Below are positions 32,539 through 41,737 of a stretch of DNA of 64,000 bases, piece by piece; position 1 is the first letter of the stretch, and every line of letters starts with the position of its first letter. The notes under the pieces are model-generated. The model was not told where the DNA came from. It searched no databases and worked only from the letters and a program-made list of their open reading frames with translations. The stretch is from Caulobacterales bacterium (GTDB lineage Bacteria > Pseudomonadota > Alphaproteobacteria > Caulobacterales > Aquidulcibacteraceae), in NCBI GenBank assembly GCA_017303355.1, contig JAFLCU010000001.1:372001-436000 (forward strand), in the 5' to 3' direction. The translations under genes and the position numbers were made by a program.

Positions 32539-35065
32539 TGTGTTTTCCATCCTGTCGTCGGCGCCTAAGGGCGCGAGACTGCCGGCCAGCTTCCAACCGC
32601 GACATTCCTTCCACAACATAACCGCTCGGCGCAACAAGCTCGCCGATCACGCCGTCCGGAAGTGCGACCTCCACCTCGATCACGTCCCCTGTGCGGCGCA
32701 GCGCCACTTCGATGTCGCCCGCCAGCGTTGGCTGTGAGCCTCGCGCAAACCCCAGCACGCCCAAGGTCGGTTCGATCCTCACATGAGCAAAACCAGCAGC
32801 CGCGGGTTTAATGCCGAGGACCTGACGCATCATCTGCCATGTCGGCGTGGCGGAGAATCCATGCGCCAAACTGGCGTGAGGTTCAAACCCCTCCCAGAGC
32901 GTTGTCGCGCCGCGCTTGATCATGCTTCCATAGCGCTCTCGCATGAGGTCGAGCGCCAGATCGAAGCGGCCGGCCTTCGCCAGCGCCGTATAGACAAAAT
33001 GGCTGAAGAAGGTGTTCGCGAGCACAATATGCTTTGCCTCCTCGAACCCCTCTCCTTCCAGGATGATCGGGGGCGCCGGCGTCAAACGCAGCAGCGTTCG
33101 ATCGCCGATGCGAGCGGCGATCGAGGCGGCGCGATCTGGTTCAACACCGCCCCACAAGATCATGGCCGCGTTTGCGTGCTGAGATGTTCTGGGCTGGCGC
33201 ATGTCGGTTGTCGGATCGACACAATCCGCATAGAGCCCGCGCGCGGCATCCCAATGCGTCTCGAGCACTTGCTTCAAGCGCCGGGCTTGCTCGCTTCGGC
33301 GCGCGGCTTCGCTATCCCACCCAAGTACGCCGGCAAGACGCGCCGCTATGTCGAAGGCGCCGCACAATTCGGCGTTCAGAACCGTTGAATAGCCGGTTCG
33401 CCCCAAGGCGGCCCAATCCTGGAAATGCCAGTAGGGCAAATCGGCTACGCGTCCATCTTCGCCGGCAAGCTCTTCAAACCACGCAAGCACCTTTAGCAAG
33501 GATGGGAAGAGCGAACGCACGAGTTCAACATCGTTGCTGTGCTCAAAATGGTCCCAGAGATTAAATATCCAATGCAGTGAATAGTCCGGAATGATCCAGC
33601 CGAAGCGGCGATGATCGCCCGGCGCAAACATTTCCAGAAGGCCGTCAGTGCGCTGGCTTTCCGCCGCTGATCGAAGGAAGTGCCGGTTGAGCGCATGGAT
33701 TTCCGGGCCGAAAACAGCCTCGCCCACCAGGTGCTCGACGGTGGAATCGCCCAGCCATTGACGCTGCTCCCGGCCCGGGCAATCGATCCAGCCGTCGTGC
33801 ATGCATAGTTCGAGAGTCTTTCGGCCCAGCTCCCACAGCTTGTTCAGCAGCGGATCTGAGCACTCGAACGCACCGCGCCCCTTTCCCGGATAGCGGGTCG
33901 AAACGACCGACACGTCCTGAAAGCGAAGACCCTTTTTCGCATTGCGCACGTGGATCTGCATCCAACGCACCGCATCCCACTCAAAAGCCTCAAACACTTG
34001 CTTGCCGGGGCGCGCGATCACACGACAGACGTGCGCATCAAGTCCCATGATCGGTAGCCGCTCGATGCGGGCGTCAAGCGCCGGCCCGCCTGGATCGAAC
34101 TCTCCGGGCAAACGCTCCGATACGACGATGTCGATAACCTCGCCGCCACTTGCTTCAAAAGTTATGCGCGGACGCCCCGCGAGAATCTCGCCGAAGTCGA
34201 ACAGCAACGCCGCGCCATCCGTTGGCGGAATCGACACATCATTCACCGCACCCGACGATGCCAGCGACGGCGACGAGAGCTCCTCTTCGTAGGCTTGCCT
34301 CTCAACCGGCAAGTCAGACGGCTCAATCTTTCTGGTCCAAACCAAACGCCGCGGCGCACAAGCTTGCTCGAGCATTTGCGGCATCATGGACGGGGCCATC
34401 ACCGGAAATGGCTTGGTTTGCGCCCCGCCAAATCTCGACTCGGGCCCGCCGAAACCCGTCGCCAGAACGTGGGTTTCGTCCCAATGCGCGTCTGAATAGT
34501 CGAGCCCGGTCCAATCTTCTGGAAAAAGATTCGCGTCGAATTGCTCAACAAACCCAAGGGCTGAAGTCATTTGCGGCGTGTTGTTTTCCCATGCGTCGCA
34601 CGTGAGCGCGCGCCATTCGGCATCCGTTTGGACTTGGATGGATTGCGCGGCGCCCGACACAATTCCGTCTAGCCAAAGCGCACCGTCGCCGAAGGTCGAA
34701 CGCCAATGGCCATGCACGGACTCGTAGAACGCCGTGTCGATGCCGTAGGTATGCACCAGCACGCCAATAACGTTAGCGCCTTTAACGAACGGCGCATCGA
34801 CATAGGTGTCGAAGCGTTGCCGAAGCGGTGAACAGCGGACGGGGCCGCGGCCCAGACGCTGGCCGTTCAAGAAAAGCTGATACTTGCCGTCGCAAGTGAT
34901 GTTGATTGCGCTCTGCGAGACCTCGAACGGCACATCAACACGCCGGCGAAAGAGAAACCACCTATTGAGGCCATCACTGCGCGGCGGTACGCCGCGAATG
35001 GCGGCGAAAAAGCCGTCCGGATCAATCTTTTGCTTGGCGGTCCAAATGAATGGCGCACGACTCAT
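32525..35065 (-). CDS. Cytoplasmic alpha-L-rhamnosidase, GH78-like
   Basis: An 846-residue glycoside hydrolase with no signal peptide. Beta-sandwich domains (1-380; for example YQLFLNGQRLGRGPVRCSPL, FDFGEILAGRPRI) precede an (alpha/alpha)6 barrel. The block DGWIDCPGREQRQWLGD (around 418-434) is the GH78 catalytic-type motif (D-x-CP-x-R-x-E), and TTLWEGFEP plus HGFSATPTW follow later. It releases terminal L-rhamnose from oligosaccharides or glycosides already inside the cell. It begins 12 bases after rhaDE and overlaps rhaR. Confidence 0.88.
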   Translation of the reverse strand: MSRAPFIWTAKQKIDPDGFFAAIRGVPPRSDGLNRWFLFRRRVDVPFEVSQSAINITCDGKYQLFLNGQRLGRGPVRCSPLRQRFDTYVDAPFVKGANVIGVLVHTYGIDTAFYESVHGHWRSTFGDGALWLDGIVSGAAQSIQVQTDAEWRALTCDAWENNTPQMTSALGFVEQFDANLFPEDWTGLDYSDAHWDETHVLATGFGGPESRFGGAQTKPFPVMAPSMMPQMLEQACAPRRLVWTRKIEPSDLPVERQAYEEELSSPSLASSGAVNDVSIPPTDGAALLFDFGEILAGRPRITFEASGGEVIDIVVSERLPGEFDPGGPALDARIERLPIMGLDAHVCRVIARPGKQVFEAFEWDAVRWMQIHVRNAKKGLRFQDVSVVSTRYPGKGRGAFECSDPLLNKLWELGRKTLELCMHDGWIDCPGREQRQWLGDSTVEHLVGEAVFGPEIHALNRHFLRSAAESQRTDGLLEMFAPGDHRRFGWIIPDYSLHWIFNLWDHFEHSNDVELVRSLFPSLLKVLAWFEELAGEDGRVADLPYWHFQDWAALGRTGYSTVLNAELCGAFDIAARLAGVLGWDSEAARRSEQARRLKQVLETHWDAARGLYADCVDPTTDMRQPRTSQHANAAMILWGGVEPDRAASIAARIGDRTLLRLTPAPPIILEGEGFEEAKHIVLANTFFSHFVYTALAKAGRFDLALDLMRERYGSMIKRGATTLWEGFEPHASLAHGFSATPTWQMMRQVLGIKPAAAGFAHVRIEPTLGVLGFARGSQPTLAGDIEVALRRTGDVIEVEVALPDGVIGELVAPSGYVVEGMSRLEAGRQSRALRRRRQDGKHNAAE

Positions 35066-35077
35066 CTTGTGAACAGC

Positions 35078-37165
35078 CTAACGTGTGAACGCAACGAGGT
35101 TGCCGCCGTCGACGTTCAGGATGTTGCCCGTCGATTTCGCCGACGCTTCGCCCGCAAAGAACGCGACTGCTTGCGCCACGTCTTCGGGCAATACGGCTTG
35201 CTGAAGCAAAGAACGCTTGCGGTAAAATTCTTCGAGCCCGTCTTCGGATATGCCGTAGGCAGCCGCGCGTTCGGCGCGCCAGGCGCCGCTCCAGATTTGC
35301 GAGCCGCGCAAGACCGCGTCTGGGTTGACCGCGTTCACGCGAATATTGTGCTGAGCGCCTTCAAGCGCCAAGCAGCGGGCCAGATGGAGTTCGGCCGCCT
35401 TGGCGGAGGCATAAGCGGCGGCGCCAGGTGTTGCGGCCAAGGCGTTCTTGGAGGCGACGAACACGATGGATCCTCCTTGCGCCTTCATGCTCTTGAACGC
35501 CTCGCGCGCAGCCAGAAAGTATCCATCGCCCAATACCGCGAAGGTCTCGCGCCATTGATCCAGTGAGGTGTCTTCGATCGGCGAAGAACTCGCCAATCCC
35601 GCATTCGCCACGAGAATGTCAACGCCGCCGAACGCAAGGATGCACGCTTGAAAGGCATCAACGACGTTCTGCTCGCTCGTCACATCCCCAAGCGCACTGG
35701 CGATTCTATCGGCGCCCGCGCGCGAGACAAGGGCGGCGCTCGCCTCCGCAAGCGCCGCTTCCGAACGATCCATCAGAAAGACACACGCGCCATCGTCAAG
35801 CAATCGCTCTGCTATTGCGCGCCCAATCCCGCCGGCGCCGCCAGTGATAGCCGCCACTTTGCCTTGCAGCGGCTTTGGCGGGGGCATTCGCCGAAGCTTG
35901 GCCTCCTCAAGCAGCCAATATTCGATGTCGAACGCCTCTTGGTCCGGCAACCCTTGATACCGCGACACCGCCTCGGCCCCGCGCATGACATTGATGGCGT
36001 TCTGAAAGAATTCGCTGGCGATACGCGCGGTCGCCTTGTCTCGAGCGAACGATAGAAGCCCCACGCCCGGCAGCGCGATCAGCACTGGATTCGCGTCGCG
36101 CATGGGCGGACTGTCTGGCCGCTTGCACGCGTCGTAATAGGCCCCGTAAGCAGCGCGGTATTCGCCAAGAGCCGCATCGATGGCGTCGTTGTCAGCATCG
36201 GGCGACAACACCAGCGGCCTGATCTTGGTGCGCAAGAAATGATCGGGGCATGAGGTGCCTATTTGCGCCAAACGAAGCAAAGACTCGGCACAAACAAACT
36301 CCATCACCTCTGGGCCGTCCGAGAAGTGCGCGACTTTCGCACCTGACGACGACAGGCGCGGGCGCAAGCGCGCGATCAGATCGCAAGCGCGGGCGCGGCG
36401 CGCGCTTTCACGCAACGGTTCAACCACTCTTGCGCCAAACGGCGCGCCGCCTTCGATGCGTTGGTTTAAAAACTCCGCGGCGGCCCGGATTGTCTCGATC
36501 GTGGTCTCATAACATTCGCGCGCCGTGTCGCCCCAGGTCACGAGACCGTGGTTTTGCAGAACCACACCCTTCCAATGCGGATGCGCTCTCGCCGCCGCCG
36601 CAAGCTGACGTCCAAGCTCCCAGCCGGGCCGACGCCACGCGATCCAGCCAATGCGGCCGCCGAATATAGTCCGCGTCAGCTCCTCGCCATCGACGGAGGC
36701 GGCTAGCGCCGTCACGGAATCTGGATGAACGTGATCGATATGCGCATAAGGAAGAAGCGCATGCAGCGGCGTGTCGATAGAGGCCGCGCGCGCGCTCAGG
36801 TTGAAGGCGCAGTGTGGAAGATAGTCCACCATCGCATCTTCGTGCTCTGGGCCGCGATAGAGTTTGTCGGCGTCCAGCAGTTTCTCAAGGCTGAGAACCG
36901 CAAACCCCCCTTCATCGATTGTGCCAAGGTCCCCGCCCGATCCCTTGACCCACAGGACGCGCACGTCCGCCCCCGTCAACGGGTCCTTGGCGGTGGTCTT
37001 CGCGGAGGTGTTGCCGCCGCCATAATTGGTCACCGCCAAATCCGCGCCGAGCAGGCGCGAGCGATAGACAAGTTGCTCGACCTCGGAGCCACGCTTCTTG
37101 GCGGTCCAATGCGCCTCCGGCGTCCGCAACGGACTTGCCTTCACGACTGAAATTCCACCATCCAT
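35078..37165 (-). CDS. rhaDE: Bifunctional rhamnulose-1-phosphate aldolase / short-chain (L-lactaldehyde) dehydrogenase
   Basis: A 695-residue fusion. Residues 1-400 are a class II aldolase: GGGNTSAKT (49-57), zinc histidines in AHIDHVHPDS (141-150) and LQNHGLVTWGDT. Residues 436-695 are an SDR: TGGAGGIG (441-448), NAG, and the catalytic Ser572-Tyr585-Lys589 (YASAK). Such fusions split L-rhamnulose-1-phosphate into DHAP and L-lactaldehyde and then oxidise the aldehyde to L-lactate with NAD. First gene of the operon with the rhamnosidase and rhaR. It is divergent from an exported RidA gene and shares an operator array with it. The Shine-Dalgarno is GGAGTG. Confidence 0.9.
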   Translation of the reverse strand: MDGGISVVKASPLRTPEAHWTAKKRGSEVEQLVYRSRLLGADLAVTNYGGGNTSAKTTAKDPLTGADVRVLWVKGSGGDLGTIDEGGFAVLSLEKLLDADKLYRGPEHEDAMVDYLPHCAFNLSARAASIDTPLHALLPYAHIDHVHPDSVTALAASVDGEELTRTIFGGRIGWIAWRRPGWELGRQLAAAARAHPHWKGVVLQNHGLVTWGDTARECYETTIETIRAAAEFLNQRIEGGAPFGARVVEPLRESARRARACDLIARLRPRLSSSGAKVAHFSDGPEVMEFVCAESLLRLAQIGTSCPDHFLRTKIRPLVLSPDADNDAIDAALGEYRAAYGAYYDACKRPDSPPMRDANPVLIALPGVGLLSFARDKATARIASEFFQNAINVMRGAEAVSRYQGLPDQEAFDIEYWLLEEAKLRRMPPPKPLQGKVAAITGGAGGIGRAIAERLLDDGACVFLMDRSEAALAEASAALVSRAGADRIASALGDVTSEQNVVDAFQACILAFGGVDILVANAGLASSSPIEDTSLDQWRETFAVLGDGYFLAAREAFKSMKAQGGSIVFVASKNALAATPGAAAYASAKAAELHLARCLALEGAQHNIRVNAVNPDAVLRGSQIWSGAWRAERAAAYGISEDGLEEFYRKRSLLQQAVLPEDVAQAVAFFAGEASAKSTGNILNVDGGNLVAFTR

Positions 37166-37220
37166 TTTTTTGGCACTCCGAAGCGTCGCCGGTGGCTACA
37201 ATAGCCCTCGAAACGCTCAT

Positions 37221-37260
37221 ATACAATCATTATACGTGCAATTACGATCTGTTCCGATCA
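37221..37260. promoter_or_regulatory. Candidate DeoR operator array in the rhaDE/ridA divergent promoter
   Basis: On the minus strand, TGATCG (37251-37260), AGATCG (37241-37250) and TGCACG (37231-37240) follow at 10-base spacing, with ATGATTGTAT next. The first unit TGATCGGAAC closely matches TGATCGGTAA at 21681. Confidence 0.6.
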
Positions 37261-37272
37261 GTAGGAGACGTT

Positions 37273-37716
37273 ATGCGCGCATTCAAAATGTTGATAGCCA
37301 GCGCTTGCGGCGCGCTGCTTTGCGCCTGCGCCACGCCAAGCGCGGTATCCTCAAATCCGACCGGCGCGCCTTTGGGGCCCTACTCGCAAGTCGTCGAAGC
37401 CAATGGCTTCGTCTTCTTCTCCGGCATCGTCGCCGCATCACCACAAACTGGCGCATTGAGCGGAGGGGATATTCAGGCCCAAAGCCGCCAAGTGCTCGCT
37501 AATCTGGACGCGCTTCTCGTTGCGTCGAACCTTTCCCGCGCGGATGTGGTCAAGACGACCGTGTTCCTTCGCGATGCAGCTGACATGCGCGCGATGAACG
37601 CTGAGTATGCCGAATTTTTCGGCGACCTCCGTCCGGCGCGCACCACCGTGCCGGGAGCGGATTGGGGCGGCTCCGGCATTCTCATTGAAATCGAGGTGAT
37701 CGCCGTGCGGCGCTAG
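37273..37716 (+). CDS. RidA/YjgF-family lipoprotein
   Basis: A 147-residue protein from ATG 37273, chosen because GTAGGAGACGTT precedes it and because it gives a proper lipoprotein signal with lipobox LLCAC. The RidA domain is clear: APLGPYSQVVEANGFVFFSG, NLDALLVASNLSRADVVKTT, RDAADMRAMNAEYAEFF and the active-site arginine in RPARTTV. RidA proteins hydrolyse reactive imines/enamines, normally in the cytosol; a lipoprotein form is unusual. It is divergent from rhaDE and shares the operator array, so it is probably induced with the locus. Confidence 0.82.
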   Translation: MRAFKMLIASACGALLCACATPSAVSSNPTGAPLGPYSQVVEANGFVFFSGIVAASPQTGALSGGDIQAQSRQVLANLDALLVASNLSRADVVKTTVFLRDAADMRAMNAEYAEFFGDLRPARTTVPGADWGGSGILIEIEVIAVRR

Positions 37717-37739
37717 AGCGTAAGGACGATAGTCGCATC

Positions 37740-37768
37740 GAGGGGCGCGCTGGCTGCGCACCCCTCTT
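37740..37768. terminator. Bidirectional terminator between ridA and TonB receptor
   Basis: The stem GAGGGGCGCGC / GCGCACCCCTC (37740 onwards) with a short loop is followed by TTTG on the plus strand; it lies between two convergent genes. Confidence 0.6.
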
Positions 37769-37785
37769 TGAATGCTCCGCTCGTC

Positions 37786-40665
37786 CTACCACTCCGCGCG
37801 CAAACCAATCGTGAAATACCGGCCGTCGAGATCATAAAGGCCCGGCACTGTTGGATAGCCGACGCCGGCGAGTGTCGTCGGCAACAATGGCGGCTCTTGA
37901 TCAAAGAGATTGTTGATCGTGCCATAGAGCTGCATTGTTCCGCCCAAGGTCTCGAACTCATAGGCGCCATGAAGATTGGTGTAGAGCACCTCATCGAGCG
38001 TGGGATCCTCGAATACGCCACCGCCTGACGGACCGACCTTCCGCATCGAGCCAATGTAGCGCTCCTGCAGTGTGAGGGTGATCGGCCCCTGCTCGTAGGT
38101 CACCGCGAACTGGCCGCGCCATTCCGGCATACCCGGCGTGGACAGACCGACATATTGGGTGACGAGCCCGCTGGCCGACACCGAGTTCGCCTCGTCGACA
38201 TATCCAGCGAGCAATCGGAAGGAAATATCGCCGCTCCCGATCGGGCGCGTATAGGTGACATCGAAGTCGACGCCCGACCTGTTCTGAACGCTCGCGTTCG
38301 TCTTCAGCAAACTCACGGATGTGATGTTGTCGGTCGACGGGTCGCCGGCGATCTGAGCGCAGGCCGTAGCATCGCCATTGAAGCAATCCGAAAGCACCTG
38401 CGACACCGTTCGCCCAGTCACGATGCCGTTGGTCAACTCGATGTCATAATAGTCGATCGACGCGCTGAGGCCCGGCAAGAAAGATGGGCGAAACACAGCG
38501 CCAATCGTCCATGTGTCGCCGGTCTCGGGCTCGAGATCGGGGTTGCCTGTCGTGATCGTCGGAATCGTCGGAATTTGATTGCCCGTGAACGGATTGACCG
38601 TGAACGCGGCAAAACCGGTGGAGGGACTGGCGAACAATTCATAGAGGTTCGGCGCGCGGATATCGCGCGAGCGCGACACACGGAATCTGACGTCCTCAAT
38701 CGGCTCGTAGGTCAGACCAAGCTTCCAGGTATCAACGCCACCGCTATTGCTGTAGTCGGTGTAGCGAAACGCCCCATTGAATTCGAGATCGGTGATGATC
38801 GGCGCGATCGTCTCAACATAAAATTCCTGGACTGTGTCGCTGACCTCTTCTTGCGCACCGACATTGCCCTGTTGCCATCCGCCGTACCGGCACGAGGTCA
38901 GCGTCGGACACAAGGTGACGTTGATGGCGCGGCCGCGAATGGTTTCCGGATCGATCTGCGAGGTCGCCACGTCGTTTGACGTCCCCGACAGCTCTCGCGT
39001 GCGCCATTCAACGCCCGCCGCCACGGAGACGGGCCCCGCGGGCAAATTAAACCATGTGCCCTGAGTGTTGAAGGCGAGCACCGTTTCGGCGCTTGTCGTC
39101 GTGTTTTCGTTGGTCCCCGTAATGTAGTCCAGCGCAGCTTGCGAAGGTGCGCCAAGGCCAAAAAGATTGATGGGAACACAATCATCATAAATGCTGCCAG
39201 GACTGGTTAGCGTGACCCGGCAGACCGTCTGGCCGCCGCCATCGACAACCGCGTCAACAGCCGCATGCAGGCGCGCGACATTGACCGCGTTGTGCTCAGC
39301 GCCTTCCTGCTCGGTCTGACCATGACTGATGTGAGCGTCCCAGTTCCAATCCCCCGCAAGGCTGCCTGAGAGGCCAGCGGAGAGATCATAGTAGGTCGTC
39401 TCCGTCGTGTTGTACGACGCCCCGCCTTCGCGGTTCGATCGCTGCATGAAGAACGAATTGTATCCGTTGGCCGTCATCGTGCTCTGCAATCCAGCCGGAA
39501 TGAACGGATTGCCGCTATATATCTCCAAGAGCGTGCCGCTATTGGCGCTAAAGGCTGGCCATCCGTATTGATTGCGCGCGCTGTTGCGCGCCCCGGCCAG
39601 CTGGAGATAGCCCGCGACATCCGAAGAGAAGTCGTAGTCGAAGCGCGCGAACAGACGATTGGTCTCAGCTTCACCCAGCGGCTGCATGGCGCCGCTTGGC
39701 GAATACCCATCGCCGCCGACCGCGTTCGGCGCCCCGGGCGGGAGCACCGTGCCAAAATTCATCGGCCCGTAGCCGCCTCCAGGGAGGAACTGCGTGCCAG
39801 CGAGCGGCGCCGCGCCGAAATCGATCGGCAGACCGTTGGAGCTGACGATCAAACCGCCCGTCGTGCCCGTATAGAAGCGGGTGTTGGCGACATTGTAATA
39901 CGGCGATGCGGACGTGCCCGCGCCAGCCAGGGCCCAAAGTTGAGCGCTCTGCGGCCGCTCCAACATATTGGCGATGCCGTCTGCTTCAAAGTGCTCGAAG
40001 CTCACGATTACATGCCCACGACCGTCCAGCACGGACATGCCGCCGGCAAGTCCCGCTTTGATCTGCTGGTCGTCGCTGTAACGGGAAATGCCGTACTGAA
40101 GGTTCGCGCGTAGCCCGCCGAATTCGTCGTCCGTGATGTAGTTGACCACACCCGCGACAGCGTCGGAACCGTAAGCCGCCGATGCGCCGCCGGTGACGAC
40201 GTCAACGCGATTGAGAAGAAGTTCGGGCAGCACATTCGCGTCCACCAGACCATTGGACGTGGACGCGGCAATGCGATTGCCGTTCAGAAGGACAAGCGTT
40301 CGGTCGGGCCCAAGCTGACGCAATTCCAAGAACGCGCCCGCCGCCGCGGTCCCCGCGGCGCAGCAATAAAAACGTCCCCCTGGAGTCGATTGGCCGCTCA
40401 ACGCCGGCAACTCGCGCAGACCTTCCGCGATCGTGGAGGGCGTCGTGTTCAGCAAGTCCTGCGCCCGGACCGCCGTGACTGGCGTGGGCGCCTGATAGCC
40501 CGGGTTGCGAATCCGCGAGCCGGTGACGACGATTTCTTCCTCACTCGCGTCAGGCGGATTGTCAGGTGTCGTCTGTGCGCTCGCCACGCCGCTGAAGGCG
40601 CCAAACTGCGCGACGCTCAACATCAATAGCGCGCGAACAGTCTGTGCCTGGACCGATTTCTTCAT
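37786..40665 (-). CDS. Large TonB-dependent receptor of the rhamnose locus
   Basis: A 959-residue receptor from ATG 40665, supported by AGGGGAGGCGAC; an upstream ATG gives a non-signal extension. The signal ends near ASAQ, then EEIVVTGSRIRNPGYQAPTP (TonB-box region of the 'GSRIR' receptor group), a plug with LLNRVDVVTGGASAAYGSDA and a barrel ending ...IGLRAEW. Plug loops carry an unusual FYCCAAG segment. Receptors of this group import oligosaccharides in Caulobacterales and Sphingomonadales. Its promoter holds the strongest TGATCG array, so it is likely the main rhamnoside importer. Confidence 0.9.
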   Translation of the reverse strand: MKKSVQAQTVRALLMLSVAQFGAFSGVASAQTTPDNPPDASEEEIVVTGSRIRNPGYQAPTPVTAVRAQDLLNTTPSTIAEGLRELPALSGQSTPGGRFYCCAAGTAAAGAFLELRQLGPDRTLVLLNGNRIAASTSNGLVDANVLPELLLNRVDVVTGGASAAYGSDAVAGVVNYITDDEFGGLRANLQYGISRYSDDQQIKAGLAGGMSVLDGRGHVIVSFEHFEADGIANMLERPQSAQLWALAGAGTSASPYYNVANTRFYTGTTGGLIVSSNGLPIDFGAAPLAGTQFLPGGGYGPMNFGTVLPPGAPNAVGGDGYSPSGAMQPLGEAETNRLFARFDYDFSSDVAGYLQLAGARNSARNQYGWPAFSANSGTLLEIYSGNPFIPAGLQSTMTANGYNSFFMQRSNREGGASYNTTETTYYDLSAGLSGSLAGDWNWDAHISHGQTEQEGAEHNAVNVARLHAAVDAVVDGGGQTVCRVTLTSPGSIYDDCVPINLFGLGAPSQAALDYITGTNENTTTSAETVLAFNTQGTWFNLPAGPVSVAAGVEWRTRELSGTSNDVATSQIDPETIRGRAINVTLCPTLTSCRYGGWQQGNVGAQEEVSDTVQEFYVETIAPIITDLEFNGAFRYTDYSNSGGVDTWKLGLTYEPIEDVRFRVSRSRDIRAPNLYELFASPSTGFAAFTVNPFTGNQIPTIPTITTGNPDLEPETGDTWTIGAVFRPSFLPGLSASIDYYDIELTNGIVTGRTVSQVLSDCFNGDATACAQIAGDPSTDNITSVSLLKTNASVQNRSGVDFDVTYTRPIGSGDISFRLLAGYVDEANSVSASGLVTQYVGLSTPGMPEWRGQFAVTYEQGPITLTLQERYIGSMRKVGPSGGGVFEDPTLDEVLYTNLHGAYEFETLGGTMQLYGTINNLFDQEPPLLPTTLAGVGYPTVPGLYDLDGRYFTIGLRAEW

Positions 40666-41018
40666 GATGTCGCCTCCCCTGGCGTTTTGTTTTGTTCGCC
40701 CTCCCCAAAGAAACATCTGAGGAAGCCGATCATCGCCATTAGGGATTTCGTCATATTATGTCAATATCAATCAGCAATAATCATCCAAACCGATCACATA
40801 CGATCATTGTTTCCGCCAGTGTCTTGAGGCAACAGGCGCGCTCATCGGTCTCAGAATCCGCCGCACAAAAGCGCGGCCACGACAAGGCGAGTTTCGCGGC
40901 GCCGCGTTGCGCGCCACCTATTGTGCTTGGTCAGCAAAAACCGCGAAAACACGGGCGACGAGCGTCGAACAAAGAGTCCGACGGTCTCGAAAATTCCGCT
41001 TGGTTCAACTCGTGAAAA
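40666..41018. other. 353-base intergenic region upstream of the large TonB receptor
   Basis: It holds the receptor leader, the operator array at 40757-40806, and then about 200 bases with no recognisable gene or repeat up to the tRNA-Val. An open frame at 40758-41015 has no ribosome-binding site and no natural protein pattern. Confidence 0.6.
40757..40806. promoter_or_regulatory. Candidate DeoR operator array ahead of the large TonB receptor
   Basis: On the minus strand TGATCG (40797-40806), TGATCG (40787-40796), GGATGA (40777-40786), TGCTGA (40767-40776) and TATTGA (40757-40766) follow at exact 10-base spacing. The first two boxes and the following GNTTT match the array at 21681-21710. Confidence 0.65.
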
Positions 41019-41093
<75 letters not shown>

Positions 41094-41237
41094 GAACCGT
41101 TTAGGGTCCGGCGATATAGACCGGGTGTGACGCCGCCGCAAGTTCGGGATTGGGGAATAGGAACTCGGGATTGGGACAGAGCGCAGCGATAGCCGAGCAC
41201 CCAATCCCTATTCCCAATTTCCGAAAACCGAACCCCG

Positions 41238-41600
41238 CTAGGCCGCCGCGATCACCCGCTCGATTTCCACCACCAAATCCTTCAGGTGGAACGGCTTGGA
41301 CAAGACCTTGGCGTCCTTCGGGGCCTGGCTTTGGGCTGAAAGGGCGACAGCCGCGAAACCGGTGATGAAGACGATCTTCATGGCCGGATCGACCTCGGCG
41401 CCGCGGCGGGCGAGCTCGATGCCGTCGAGGCCGGGCATGACGATGTCAGTCAAAAGCAGGTCGAACGAGCCAAATTCCAGCGCTTCCCAAGCGGCGTCGC
41501 CATCGCCATAGGCGGCGACGTCGTGGCCGGCGCGGCTCAAGCTCGTCACCAGGAAACCCCGGAGCGAGTCATCGTCTTCCGCCAAAAGAATACGCGCCAT
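41238..41600 (-). CDS. cpdR: CpdR-type single-domain response regulator
   Basis: A 120-residue receiver domain with no output domain, from ATG 41600. Acidic pocket ED9-D10, phosphoacceptor Asp52 in LLLTDIVMPGLDG, switch Thr80 in FITGFAAVAL and Lys102 in VLSKPFHL. The opening MARILLAEDDDSLR and these blocks are nearly those of Caulobacter CpdR. CpdR, when unphosphorylated, brings the ClpXP protease and substrates such as CtrA to the cell pole. The neighbouring N-formylglutamate amidohydrolase gene is found next to cpdR in many alphaproteobacteria. Confidence 0.88.
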   Translation of the reverse strand: MARILLAEDDDSLRGFLVTSLSRAGHDVAAYGDGDAAWEALEFGSFDLLLTDIVMPGLDGIELARRGAEVDPAMKIVFITGFAAVALSAQSQAPKDAKVLSKPFHLKDLVVEIERVIAAA

Positions 41601-41737
41601 GCGCCAGCTCCGGTTCGCCCGGCCCCCTTCAAACCGGTAGCCCCTAGCACAAACCGGGTAAAGGCCGGCTGAAGGGCCATCCCCATTTGCCGCTTCGCAT
41701 GTGCAAATATTGACGCAGGTAAACGCCAAGGCGAACA

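Noticed and set aside
40758..41015. Possible 85-residue gene between TonB receptor and tRNA-Val
   Set aside because: It covers the operator array, has no ribosome-binding site and no conserved pattern.
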